From Colwellia maritima (GTDB taxonomy: Bacteria; Pseudomonadota; Gammaproteobacteria; Enterobacterales; Alteromonadaceae), in NCBI RefSeq assembly GCF_022669015.1, contig NZ_JAKKSL010000005.1, positions 357,133 to 421,132 on the forward strand: a stretch of 64,000 nt of DNA. Reading direction: 5' to 3'. The notes under the pieces were generated by a model that was not told the origin of the DNA, searched no databases, and saw only the letters and a program-made list of their open reading frames with translations. Shown here piece by piece: positions 10,125-20,028 of this stretch (its first letter is position 1; every line of letters starts with the position of its first letter). Both the position numbers and the translations under genes were made by a program.

Positions 10125-11291
10125 TTAAAGCGCTAGCGTTAGTATTTTACGGCTTACGTCTATGGTTATATTGCTATGCTCGCCAAGTGCTGTCATACCG
10201 TGTTGTTGTAATCTTTCCAAGATACCTTCAATATTATCCTTTGTCAGTTCTACTTCAGACAATCGGGTTGGTACCTGCATACGCTTGAAAAAATCTTCAG
10301 TTAACGCAATGGCTTTATCAATTTTAATCGTTTCATCGCTATCAGTTAAATGCCAAACACGTTCGGCAAACTGCACTAGTTTTTCATGTTTTTCATGTTT
10401 TTCAGCACGTTTTACTTTCATTACCGCAGGTAAAATAATAGATAAAGTTCGAGCATGATCAATACCAAAAGCGCCAGTTAATTCATGGCCAATCATATGT
10501 GTAGACCAATCTTGCGGAACACCAAGACCAATAAGTCCGTTTAATGCCATGGTTGCCGACCACATAATATTGCCACGTATTGCTAAATCATTCTTAGTTT
10601 CAGCATTTAACGCTTTTGGACCTTCTTCAATTAATGTTTGCAATAAGCCTTCAGCAAAGCGGTCTTGAACTTTACCATTAACATTGTAAGTTAAGTATTG
10701 CTCAATAACATGAATGAAAGCATCAACAACACCATTACTTATTTGACGGTCAGATAACGACAAGGTCACTTTTGGGTCTAACACCGCAAACTGTGGTCGT
10801 AATAAAGTACTAGCAAAGGGTAATTTATTACCATCACGCGTAACAACAGAGTTACCGTTACTTTCTGAGCCTGTTGCCGGTAAGGTTAAAACAGCTCCTA
10901 GCGGCAATGCTTGTTTTATTGGTGCCCGCTTGATGAGAATATCCCACGGGTCATCACCTTCAAACAACGCGGCTGCAGCAATAAATTTTGCGCCATCAAC
11001 AACCGAACCACCACCAACAGCAAGTAAGTAATTAATACCATGTTGTTTGATAATGTCTTGGGCTTTTATCAAGGTATCGTATGTTGGGTTTGGCTCTATG
11101 CCTGAAAACTCAAACCAAGTATGGTCAGCTAATGCGCCTACCACTTGCTCGTAAACACCATTGTGTTTAATTGACCCACCACCATAAACTAATAATACTT
11201 TTGCGTCTGCAGGAATTTCGTCAGCGATAACGCGAATTTGGTCTTCACCGAAGTGAATTTTTGTTGGGCTATGAAATGTGAAATTTAACAA
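10125..11291 (-). CDS. yqhD: Iron-containing alcohol dehydrogenase, YqhD-like aldehyde reductase
   Basis: An NADPH-dependent reductase of short and reactive aldehydes, a group III metal alcohol dehydrogenase. The 388-residue length matches YqhD. The N-terminal half carries VYGGGSIKHNGVY and AVGGGSVVDGAKF (cofactor-binding GGGS motifs). Metal ligands are visible as D190, H194 (DAFIHVIEQY), H265 and H279 (HMIGHELTGAFGIDHARTL). It is the second gene of a minus-strand pair with the DJ-1-like protein, 48 bases apart. Pairing with a DJ-1-type protein and a divergent LysR gene suggests inducible defence against reactive carbonyls (inference). A terminator follows. Confidence 0.93.
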   Translation of the reverse strand: MLNFTFHSPTKIHFGEDQIRVIADEIPADAKVLLVYGGGSIKHNGVYEQVVGALADHTWFEFSGIEPNPTYDTLIKAQDIIKQHGINYLLAVGGGSVVDGAKFIAAAALFEGDDPWDILIKRAPIKQALPLGAVLTLPATGSESNGNSVVTRDGNKLPFASTLLRPQFAVLDPKVTLSLSDRQISNGVVDAFIHVIEQYLTYNVNGKVQDRFAEGLLQTLIEEGPKALNAETKNDLAIRGNIMWSATMALNGLIGLGVPQDWSTHMIGHELTGAFGIDHARTLSIILPAVMKVKRAEKHEKHEKLVQFAERVWHLTDSDETIKIDKAIALTEDFFKRMQVPTRLSEVELTKDNIEGILERLQQHGMTALGEHSNITIDVSRKILTLAL

Positions 11292-11339
11292 AGGAATACC
11301 TCGTAATATGATAATTAAGAAAATAATAGCAAAGAAAAA

Positions 11340-12029
11340 TTAAGCGTTTAAATGGCTCAGTAACTTTTCGGCTACTAGCGTTGAACTTGCAGGGTTTTGC
11401 CCTGAAATAATCAGTGAATCTTGTACTGCAAAGGCATGCCAATCATCAACTTTTTGGTAGTCGCCGCCACGTTTGATTAGTTCGTCTTCAAGTAGAAATG
11501 GTACAACATTCGTTAGTTCAACAGCGGCTTCTTCTGTATTGGTAAATCAAGCAATTGCTTTCCCTTTAATTGCATATTCACCTGAGCTGTCTTTAACATT
11601 CAAGAAAGCTGCTGTTGCATGACATACTGCTGCAATAGGTTTATTTGTAGCTAGAAAACGCTCTATTAATTCAATAGAATCAGTATTTTCAGTTAAGTCC
11701 CATAATGGACCATGTCCACCAGGGTAGAAAACTGCATCGTAATCGTCAGCATTTAATTCAGCTAAAACACGTGTATTAGCAATAGCGTTTTGTGTTTCTG
11801 AATCAGCGTAATACTTCTTGGTGGCCGGCGTTTGAAAATCGTCTAATTCACTTTTAGGATCAATAGGTGGTTGTCCGCCAAGTGGTGAAGCTAATGTTAC
11901 TTCAATTCCTGCATTTTGGAAGGTGTAAAACGGTGAAGCGAATTCCTCTACCCAAAAGCCTGTTTTTTCGCCTGTATCGCCTAAATCAGCATGTGATGTT
12001 AATACCATGAGTATTTTCTTTGTATTCAT
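11340..12029 (-). CDS. DJ-1/PfpI (Hsp31-like) family protein with a premature stop
   Basis: A class I glutamine-amidotransferase-fold protein of the Hsp31/DJ-1 group, whose members act as glyoxalases or chaperones against carbonyl damage. The nucleophile elbow is intact: AVCHATAAFLN. YPGGHGPLWDL provides the Glu/His-side motif. I chose the start at 12029 (MNTKKILMVLTSH). The reading stops at 11547-11549 (TGA), but the same frame continues with FTNTEEAAVELTN and a normal C-terminus to 11340. The stop lies exactly where family members have Ala-Gly-Phe-Thr: GCTGGA expected, GCTTGA read. Restored length is about 229 residues. Co-directional with yqhD, divergent from the LysR gene. Confidence 0.85.
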
Positions 12030-12127
12030 TTTATACCTCGATAATTTCAATTTTTTACATGAGTTAACTAATTGAGATAAGTTTACTCCTGTTTTATTTA
12101 GCTAACAATGCAGACAAAATTGATATC

Positions 12128-12150
12128 ATTGTATTAATAAATGATACAAT
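12128..12150. promoter_or_regulatory. Candidate LysR operator
   Basis: ATTGTAT and ATACAAT are perfect inverted arms separated by nine bases, matching the T-N11-A layout of LysR boxes. It lies 39 bases before the LysR gene and about 100 bases before the divergent DJ-1/yqhD pair. Confidence 0.55.
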
Positions 12151-12188
12151 AGCGGCGAGTCAATTATGATAAGTGAGCAGAGTAATTA

Positions 12189-13091
12189 ATGGATGTTTCG
12201 TTTGAACAACTAAAAAGTATGGTGGTATTTGCGCAAGTCATTGAACAAGGTACATTAAGTGGAGCGGCTAAGCGTCTTGGATTGTCGCGCGCTGTAGTGA
12301 GTTATCACATTAAAAAACTTGAAGCACACTTAGAAATAAAATTACTGAACCGATCTACTCGAACAATTTCACTTACCGAAGCCGGTAGTGATTATTATCA
12401 ACATTGTCGTGTTATTGCAGAGCAAGCGTCCGCAGCAAATCAACAAATTGAAAATCTTAAAAACGAGCCTGTGGGGTTGCTGAAAATTACCTGCCCAGTG
12501 AATGTTGGCCTACAAACCATTGTGCCGCTTAATGAATTTAGAACGCTCTATCCAAAGATTGAACTAGACATTATGCTAACCGACGAAGTAGTCAACATAA
12601 TGAAAGAAGGTATTGATTTAGCAATACGTGGCGCGCCATTAGCCGATTCTGGATTACAAGCCATAAAATTGTCAACGTTACATACTTGCCTTTGTGCTTC
12701 ACCATCGTATTTTGAAAAATTTGGTTTTCCTAAACACCCAACCGATTTAAATAAACATCAATGGGTAGTTTACAAACTTACCTCTGGTACTCTCGAATTA
12801 ACAAAAGGCACTCGCTCTTTCAGCATTGAAATGAAGGGTACTATTACAACGAATAACGCCGCTGCGCGAACTGCTTTTGTGGAAGGTGGTCATGGTTTAG
12901 CACGAATTCCAGTTTACGATGCTATGCCCAAAATTCAGCAGGGGACGCTGATTTCTGTACTTAATGACTACACCTTGAAAGACATTAATGTCTATGGCGT
13001 ATTTCCACCTGGTGGTGCTGATTCTAAAAAGCTACGTTTGTTAATAGACTACTTAAAAGCTTATTTTGTAAAACCAAGTCTGATCATCTAA
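12189..13091 (+). CDS. LysR-family transcriptional regulator
   Basis: A 300-residue LysR protein. Residues about 5-64 are the winged helix-turn-helix (VFAQVIEQGTLSGAAKRLGL, then RAVVSYHIKKLEAHL and LNRSTRTISLTEAG). The rest is the periplasmic-binding-like effector domain. It is divergent from the DJ-1-like/yqhD pair with a good inverted repeat between them, so it probably controls that pair and itself. The effector is unknown; an aldehyde is a guess from context. The frame is intact. Confidence 0.92.
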   Translation: MDVSFEQLKSMVVFAQVIEQGTLSGAAKRLGLSRAVVSYHIKKLEAHLEIKLLNRSTRTISLTEAGSDYYQHCRVIAEQASAANQQIENLKNEPVGLLKITCPVNVGLQTIVPLNEFRTLYPKIELDIMLTDEVVNIMKEGIDLAIRGAPLADSGLQAIKLSTLHTCLCASPSYFEKFGFPKHPTDLNKHQWVVYKLTSGTLELTKGTRSFSIEMKGTITTNNAAARTAFVEGGHGLARIPVYDAMPKIQQGTLISVLNDYTLKDINVYGVFPPGGADSKKLRLLIDYLKAYFVKPSLII

Positions 13092-13419
13092 ATAAGATTG
13101 TACTTATCCAGTCTTTAATGTTGCAAAATTATTAACTTATTGTGTTTTCATGCTTGTTACTGACGTGGTTAGGGAACAAGTAAGTTACATTTACAATTTA
13201 ATTGGCAAATGTATAGTTCCCCCAATTAATTACAAGATCATTAAATTATCGTGTAAACAAAGGCGCCAAGTGGTGATTTTCTCGTGTTTGTCATTTAATT
13301 GAAATATCACTGTAAAGAAAGGGTCATATTTCTAAAACATTTCTGTCATTTTTCTCTTGTAGCATGTTGGCAAAATTAATTAGTCCTCAATTAAAACAAC
13401 CAACTCTTCGGAGAGAAAC
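13092..13419. other. Intergenic region upstream of the beta-helix lipoprotein gene
   Basis: About 330 bases, presumably carrying the promoter of the lipoprotein/receptor pair. A GGAGAG ribosome-binding site precedes the ATG at 13420. I see no operator or RNA element I can name. Confidence 0.5.
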
Positions 13420-16251
13420 ATGAAATTGAATAAAATCTTTAAGCACAGCACTATTAATGTAGCAATTGTTACTGCTTTATCTTTTGGTCTTGCTGCTTGT
13501 GGTGGCGACATTAACCTTGAGTCTAAGGTTGATAATTCAGTCGGTGATACTGTGATCAATAACTCAGATACAACAACGCCATCAACACCAGATTCAACCG
13601 TGTTAGCCGGTAAGGCAAATTCAGCCTTGAGTATCCAAGTATCTGCCGCCATGGGCTTTGACGTTCAAGTACAAGTGCTTGATGGTAAAATTACTGAAAA
13701 TACAACCTTGGTTGCTACAGATAGCACTGGCAAGTCTGTTATGTATGCTATTAGCGGTGGCTTAGAAGTTGGTGGTAATGCTTCAGCCAAGCAAGCACGT
13801 GGTGTAAATGATGTAGTTCTAACAATAGAGCCAGGCACTGTAGTTTTTGGTCAATCAGGTAATGATTATTTAGTTATTCACCGCGACGCGAAAATCATGG
13901 CTGAAGGTACAAAAAATAGCCCAATCATTATGACATCTTTACAAGATGTACAAGGTGAAGCAACAGACGCAGGCCAATGGGGTGGGGTGGTTATTTTAGG
14001 TAACGCACCATCAAATAAATGTCCTACTGACGGCAGTGATTGTGCGCTTCAAGTTGAAGGCGTTGGTGAAGGTGCTGTATTTGGCGGTACTGATTGGGAA
14101 GATAACTCAGGTGTTTTAAAATACGTTGTTGTTAAATATGCAGGTTATGAAATTGCTCCTGATAATGAATTAAACGGCATTACCTTTGGTGGTGTAGGCT
14201 CTGGTACTTCAGTTGATTATGTTCAAGTACACAGCAATGCTGATGACGGTGTTGAATTTTTTGGTGGCGCAGTTAACGCGAAACATTTAGTGTTAACGGG
14301 CAACAAAGATGACAGTGTTGACTGGGACAATGGTTTTAAAGGTATGTTACAACATGTTTATATTGAACATGCTAATAACTCAGGCGAAGCTAACCGCGCT
14401 ATTGAAGCCGATAATGACGGTAGCAACCCAAGTAAAGAGCCGCAGTCTAATCCTATTATTTCGAATATGACCATTATTGGTAATAACTTCGATACAGCAG
14501 ACAAAGATTCTGAAGGTATTTATTTACGTGAAGGTACAGCCGCGCAAATTTACAATACTGTGATTACTGGCCCAAGTGAAATGGGTGAATGTTTAGAGTT
14601 TGAAAGCGGTGTAACGGTAGATAACGCCAATAGCGGCAAAATCGTTATGCAAAATGTTATGATGGCATGTGAAGGTGAAAACTTTAAAGACGCAACCTCA
14701 TTCGATTTAGAATCTTGGTTTAGCGCAGAATCTTCAAATAGCATAAGCTCGTCAATTTTAATTGGCGAATCAGGCATACCTGATAGCAATTCACCACTTA
14801 TTGCCGCTAATGCAGGTCAAGATGTGGCAAATACACAAAACGCATTTTTTGATTCAGTTAACTATATTGGTGCATTAAATGGCACTACTGACTGGCGTCA
14901 AGGTTGGGCATTTGGTTTTGGTGGCGGTGAAGTAACCGCTACGGCAGAATCTGAAGCTGAAGGTTGTCCAACGGGCACTACATCTATAACACCTGCCGAT
15001 GGTACAACTACTACGTGTCAATTAACAGGTGCAATCACCAGTGATTTGACCCTTACGGCTAATAACTTATATGCGTTAAATGGCCCAGTATTTGTGGGTG
15101 AAGATAAAACTAATAGTGCAACACTAACCATTGAAGCAGGTACAACGGTCTATGGTCGTTCAGGTGGTGATTACTTGGTGATTAGCCGTGATTCAGCTAT
15201 TGAAGCCAATGGTACAGCAGCTAATCCTATTACTTTTACTTCTAGCGAAGATATTACTGATGGTGTTACTGGCTCAGGTCAATGGGGCGGTATTGTTATT
15301 TTAGGTAATGCTAAGTCTAACAAATGTCCCACAGACGGAAGTGATTGTGCTTTACAAGTTGAAGGTGTAGAAGAAGGCGCTGTTTTTGGTGGTACTGATG
15401 ATACTGATAGCTCAGGTACATTACGTTATGTTGTTGTTAAACATGCAGGTTATGAAATTGCCCCAGACAATGAATTAAATGGTATTACGTTTGGCGGTGT
15501 AGGTTCAGGAACTAAAGTTGAATATATTCAAGTGCATGAAAATGCTGATGATGGTGTTGAGTTCTTTGGCGGTACAGTAAATGCTAAATATTTAGTACTT
15601 ACAGGTAACAAAGATGACAGTGTGGATTGGGATAACGGTTACCGCGGTAACTTACAATATGTTTTAGTAAAACACGCAGATAACAACGGCGAAGCAAACC
15701 GAGCGATTGAAGCTGATAATGATGGTTCAACGCCTAACAAAGAGCCTCAATCTAACCCAACTATTGCTAATATGACCATTATCGGTAATGGATTTGATAC
15801 ACCAGACAAATCTTCAGAAGGTGTTTACTTGCGTGAAGGAACCAAAGCACAATTACATAACTTTGTGGTAACGGGTACTTCAGGCATGGGTGAATGTTTT
15901 GAAATTGAAGGTGGTAGTACATCATCAGTCACAGCGGAACAAGCAACCAACGGTGATACGGTTATTTCTAACTCAGTATTTGCTTGTGATGAAAACTTTA
16001 AAAATGCTAAAGCTACTGATGGCACTGTTTTGCTCGATACACAAGACTGGGTACTTAATCAAAACCCAACCTTGAATACAAACAACTCAACGGCTGCCGG
16101 TATGAGTGCCGTATTAAACGGTATCTTTACTATTGATACAACGACCCCGAAAGACTTTACAGGTAATGCTTTCTTCGACAACGCTAATCACATTGGCGCG
16201 GTATCTCAAGGAAACAACTGGACTGCCGGTCGGACTGTAGGCTTAGAATAA
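13420..16251 (+). CDS. Large lipoprotein with duplicated right-handed beta-helix-like domain, partner of a TonB-dependent receptor
   Basis: A 943-residue surface or outer-membrane lipoprotein: the signal peptide ends in FGLAAC with Cys near residue 27, followed by GG and a Ser/Thr/Asp-rich linker. Two domains of roughly 350-400 residues are close repeats of each other. Both contain GQWGG(V/I)VILGNA, SNKCPTDGSDCALQVEGV, APDNELNGITFGGVGSGT and ADDGVEFFGG, in the ranges about 13850-14900 and 15120-16230. The Gly/Asn/Asp-rich turns fit a parallel beta-helix, as in surface glycan-binding or lyase-like folds. The gene directly precedes a TonB-dependent receptor, so a substrate-capture role is plausible. 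No catalytic motif is recognised. The frame is intact. Confidence 0.8.
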   Translation: MKLNKIFKHSTINVAIVTALSFGLAACGGDINLESKVDNSVGDTVINNSDTTTPSTPDSTVLAGKANSALSIQVSAAMGFDVQVQVLDGKITENTTLVATDSTGKSVMYAISGGLEVGGNASAKQARGVNDVVLTIEPGTVVFGQSGNDYLVIHRDAKIMAEGTKNSPIIMTSLQDVQGEATDAGQWGGVVILGNAPSNKCPTDGSDCALQVEGVGEGAVFGGTDWEDNSGVLKYVVVKYAGYEIAPDNELNGITFGGVGSGTSVDYVQVHSNADDGVEFFGGAVNAKHLVLTGNKDDSVDWDNGFKGMLQHVYIEHANNSGEANRAIEADNDGSNPSKEPQSNPIISNMTIIGNNFDTADKDSEGIYLREGTAAQIYNTVITGPSEMGECLEFESGVTVDNANSGKIVMQNVMMACEGENFKDATSFDLESWFSAESSNSISSSILIGESGIPDSNSPLIAANAGQDVANTQNAFFDSVNYIGALNGTTDWRQGWAFGFGGGEVTATAESEAEGCPTGTTSITPADGTTTTCQLTGAITSDLTLTANNLYALNGPVFVGEDKTNSATLTIEAGTTVYGRSGGDYLVISRDSAIEANGTAANPITFTSSEDITDGVTGSGQWGGIVILGNAKSNKCPTDGSDCALQVEGVEEGAVFGGTDDTDSSGTLRYVVVKHAGYEIAPDNELNGITFGGVGSGTKVEYIQVHENADDGVEFFGGTVNAKYLVLTGNKDDSVDWDNGYRGNLQYVLVKHADNNGEANRAIEADNDGSTPNKEPQSNPTIANMTIIGNGFDTPDKSSEGVYLREGTKAQLHNFVVTGTSGMGECFEIEGGSTSSVTAEQATNGDTVISNSVFACDENFKNAKATDGTVLLDTQDWVLNQNPTLNTNNSTAAGMSAVLNGIFTIDTTTPKDFTGNAFFDNANHIGAVSQGNNWTAGRTVGLE

Positions 16252-16268
16252 CAGACTAGCTAACCAAA

Positions 16269-16298
16269 ATGCTGTGGTACACCTTTGTACCGCAGCGT
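16269..16298 (+). terminator. Intercistronic hairpin between lipoprotein and receptor genes
   Basis: GCTGTGGTAC and GTACCGCAGC pair around ACCTTT, followed by GTTT rather than a long T-run. It may reduce read-through into the receptor gene. A second short inverted repeat (ATACCAAT/ATTGGTAT) follows at about 16302-16349. Confidence 0.5.
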
Positions 16299-16381
16299 TT
16301 CATACCAATTTAATTAATTAAAACACTTAAAATTAAGGCTATTGGTATTCATGTTCAATTACCTATTTCATGAGGTTTACA

Positions 16382-19048
16382 ATGAATAATAAGTTTAAAT
16401 CTTTTGCTTTGTCTTCTCTGGCACTTGCTGTAATGGCAACAACAGGGCAAGTAGTAGCAGAAGAAGATGACAGCCAAGCCATGGAAGAAGTTGTGGTTAA
16501 GGCTAGTCGCTTAAAAGGTACAGCAACTGCTGTAATGCAAGAACGTAAAAACCAAGCATTTGTTGCTGATATTTTAGGAAGCGAACAAATTTCACGTACA
16601 GGTGACTCAGACGCTGCCGCCGCGCTTCGTCGTGTTACAGGTATTACCTTAGTTGATGGTAAATTTATTTATGTTCGTGGTTTAGGTGAGCGATATTCTA
16701 GCACGCAGTTAAATGGTGCCGCTGTTCCTAGCCCCGATCCAACAAGAACCGTAATTCCGTTAGATTTGTTTCCATCAAGTATTATTGAATCACTATCGGT
16801 TCAAAAATCTTATTCTGCAAGTATGCCCGCTCATTTTGCCGGCGGTAATGTTGATGTACGTTTAAAAACTATACCGACTGACTTTGTTTTTAATATGAAA
16901 GGCAAGCTTGGGGGTAACACCAATAACTTTGATGATGGTTTAACGTACAATGGTGGCAGTGATGATTGGTATGGTAAGGATGATGGTACGCGAGCCGCAC
17001 CCAATGACTTAACACAGTTGTGGAATGATTTTTCCTCTATTAATGATTTAAGCCAAGAAGACAACCGTCAAATAGCAGCGCAACTTAATCGCGATTATGA
17101 TCCAATCAGTGAAAGTATTGATCCGAATACGGGGTTAGACATAACACTGGGTAATAAAATTGATTTTGACGATTTTCGCTTAGGCTTCCTTTCGGCTATT
17201 TCTTATGACAACAAATGGGAAGTGTCAGAAGGTTATGAAGGGCAAGATTATACAAAAGGAACCGATGGAAAATGGTCTTTAGTTCGTGGTTTCGATGAAG
17301 TTGATACTACCGAACATTCTGTACGTTTTTCTGGCATGCTAAGTTTAGGCTTAGAATACATGCGTGATCATAGACTTGATTTTACCTCACTGATTTTACA
17401 TGACACCCGTGATCAAGTAAGCGACAAAAGAGGTAATACCAACAACGTATTACTCAGTGATGGCTTAAGAATACGTGATAGCGAAATTATATACGAAGAA
17501 CGTGAAATGATTTCAAATCAATTACGTGGCACTCACAACTTAAATGATTGGTGGGGCTTAGGTGTTGATTGGTTTTATTCAAACGCACGCTCTAATCGTT
17601 ACGCGCCAGGGAATATTGAAACACGTTATATTATTCAAGATGGTTACAATGGCCGGCCAAAGCAGACGGTGTATTTGACTACGTTAATGAAAGCTCATTA
17701 AGAAGAGCAAGTACGTCAACGCGTTATAGTTTTCAAGACCTAAATGATGAAGTAGAAAACTACGGTTATAACTTATCATTACCGTTTAATCTATCAGGTA
17801 CAGAAATAGAGCTAAAGTTTGGCGGCAATTTTGTTGAAAAATCAAGAGAAGCGTTTGCCAGACGAATAGATATTAACACTTTAGCTTTCAGTGGTCTGGA
17901 CTTCACAGGTAGTCAGCTAAATAACATTCTTACTAACGATGTTATGTTAAATCAGGCGCTAAGTGGTAATGACAATATCATTCGTGATACATCCGTTGCC
18001 GGCGACGATTATTATTCAGCACAAATGATTGATGCTTATTACCTTGAAGCTGATTTTTTCTTTAATGAAAACTGGCGCGTGGTAGGTGGAGTACGTTACG
18101 AAGACTTCAGACAAGTGGTTGCACCGTTAGACCCCGCGACAGGCAAGTTTGATTTACCATCAGAACCAACAGAAGAAGATTTAGCCGATTTGGCTTTCCA
18201 AGAAGATAAGCTTTTTGGCTCTTTAGCACTAACCTATATTTTAGATAGTGAAATGCAACTTCGTGCATCAGTAGGGCAATCAACAATACGTCCTGATTTA
18301 CGTGAAGTAGCACCGGCCACATTTATTGACCCCCTAACAGGTTTTCCTATTGGTGGAACGCCAGGGGTAGAAAGTACCGACATCATTAACTATGACCTAC
18401 GCGGGAATGGTATATGGAAACAGGTGAAAGCTTGTCGGTTGGTTTATTCTATAAAGATATGGATATGCCGATTGAATCAGTGCAATCACCCGCACAAGAT
18501 GGCCCATCACTTATTCGTATTGCGAATGCCGAAGACGGCTACGTTTACGGTGTAGAAATGGAGTTTTTAAAAGACTTCACCTTCTTGGGAGATTTAGGAG
18601 CGATTAACGGAGCTGATTTTTACTTGTCGGGTAATGTAACGTTAAGTGATTCTGAAATTAACATTGATACCCAAAATGTTGTTGAACAAACGGGTGTATC
18701 TACCAGTGTTACCAACCCAACGCGTAGAATGACAGGTCACTCAGAATATGTGCTTAACTTCAATTTAGGTGGGATGCACCAAATGGAAACCACAGTGCAA
18801 CGCTAGCATATAATGTGTTTGGCGAGCGTATTATTATACCTGGCATTGAAGGTAAGGATGATGCTTACGAGCAACCATTTCATTCGTTAGATGTAGTGTA
18901 TACCTATTATCCTACGTTCTCTTCAACCGTAACGTTTAAAGTACAAAACTTGTTAGGTGAAGATAAGTCGATAGAGTTTGAAGATACGCTAATACAAAGT
19001 GAAACCAAAGGCACACGATTTGAAGTGGCTTTAAAATGGGACTTTTAA
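16382..19048 (+). CDS. TonB-dependent outer-membrane receptor (frame disrupted at three places)
   Basis: A ligand-gated outer-membrane transporter. The ATG at 16382 has TGAGGT upstream. The signal peptide ends in VVAEE; a TonB-box-like MEEVVVKASR follows. The plug domain is clear: ALRRVTGITLVDGKFIYVRG, GERYSSTQLNGA, and a barrel ending in F (LKWDF). The reading is broken at 17651-17663 (expected GGCTGGCCAGC, observed GGCCGGCCAAAGC, +2), near 18404 (one base lost) and at 18769-18773 (GGTGGG where GGCTGGG is expected, -1). The net change is zero, and the whole 2667 bases is a multiple of three. About 888 residues when repaired. Substrate unknown; the adjacent lipoprotein suggests a polymer fragment or peptide. 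Confidence 0.9.
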
Positions 19049-19102
19049 TTCAGGACTTATAACTAAGCACTGTTAACTGTTTTATAACAGAGTATTAGGA
19101 AA

Positions 19103-19137
19103 CAAAAAGGCTTGTGAGCAATCACAAGCCTTTTTTT
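19103..19137. terminator. Strong terminator after the receptor gene
   Basis: AAAAAGGCTTGTGA and TCACAAGCCTTTTTTT form a perfect stem around GCAA with a T-run. It can serve the receptor (+) and the GST (-). Confidence 0.92.
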
Positions 19138-19211
19138 ACGAGATTGCTGCTATCCTAACATTTTATTCCTAACTCAAAGACAATAATTGATACAGGAGAT
19201 CACCCCTAAGG

Positions 19212-19862
19212 TTATTTAGCTTTATGCGTTAATACTTTTACCCCAGAAGGTCTTTGTTGCATACGTTGAATATAATGATTAAGTTTTGGCATTTTTTGAA
19301 ATAAACGATCTTTAACGGGTAAAAAGAAAAGGTAATCTAAAATAGGGGTCAATAATGCATCAGCAATGCTGTATTGCTTGCCACAAATGAATTCGTTGTC
19401 AGATAATAATAATTCTAATTTTTCTAGTGTGTTAATTACCTGAGGCTCAGCTTCTGCAAGTACTTCCATTCTTATTGTGCCATCTTTTCCTTTTGGGAAA
19501 GCAAATTCTAAAAGATAATCTCTCACTAATGCTTTATCAATATAAGTAGATATAGCGGCACTCCATTGATCAATTTTTGCTTTAGTATCTATATCAGTTG
19601 ATTGCAGCGGGGTACCTGAATACTTTTCATCTAAATAACGGCAGATAGTCGCCGTTTCAAATAACTTATTTTCACCGTCAATAAGTACTGGAAATTTACC
19701 AAAAGGGTGAAGATCGAAATGAGCTTCGCTTTTAAGTTCAATGGCTTTATCTCCTACTGATAAATCAATGGTATATTGAATATTCTTCTCTTCGCAGCAA
19801 AGCATAATACTACGGCAAAAGGTACTAAATTGTAGACCAAATATATGTATATGATTAGACAT
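19212..19862 (-). CDS. Glutathione S-transferase family protein
   Basis: A cytosolic 216-residue GST. The N-terminal thioredoxin-like domain has FSTFCRSIMLCCEEKNI with a catalytic Ser/Cys region and the cis-Pro block GKFPVLIDGENKLFETATIC, which binds the glutathione gamma-glutamyl group. The C-terminal helical domain ends with YSIADALLTPILDYL, the usual hydrophobic staple. It is divergent from a TetR gene with a strong palindrome between them, so it is likely induced by that regulator's ligand. The substrate is unknown. Confidence 0.9.
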   Translation of the reverse strand: MSNHIHIFGLQFSTFCRSIMLCCEEKNIQYTIDLSVGDKAIELKSEAHFDLHPFGKFPVLIDGENKLFETATICRYLDEKYSGTPLQSTDIDTKAKIDQWSAAISTYIDKALVRDYLLEFAFPKGKDGTIRMEVLAEAEPQVINTLEKLELLLSDNEFICGKQYSIADALLTPILDYLFFLPVKDRLFQKMPKLNHYIQRMQQRPSGVKVLTHKAK

Positions 19863-19908
19863 TTTACTTTCTCTTTATAGTGGGATTTATTGCATCATAT
19901 TATTATTT

Positions 19909-19932
19909 AAAATATGTTCAACAACATATTTT
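19909..19932. promoter_or_regulatory. Perfect palindrome, candidate TetR operator
   Basis: The arm AAAATATGTT and its exact complement AACATATTTT flank a four-base spacer. It lies between the divergent GST and TetR genes, 47 bases from the GST start, where a TetR dimer would repress both. Confidence 0.65.
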
Positions 19933-20028
19933 AATTTTTGTAAAACTAAATTGTGATAAAGTGAATTATGATAAATAGCATTGAAAAACTCACCGGCAGC
20001 GAACTTAATTTATATAGGAGTAAATAAC

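Noticed and set aside
18401..18410. Counting the receptor frameshift near 18404 as a GCTGG event
   Set aside because: The likely original (Arg-Ala/Gly-Glu-Trp) does not need the pentamer, so this one is left unexplained.
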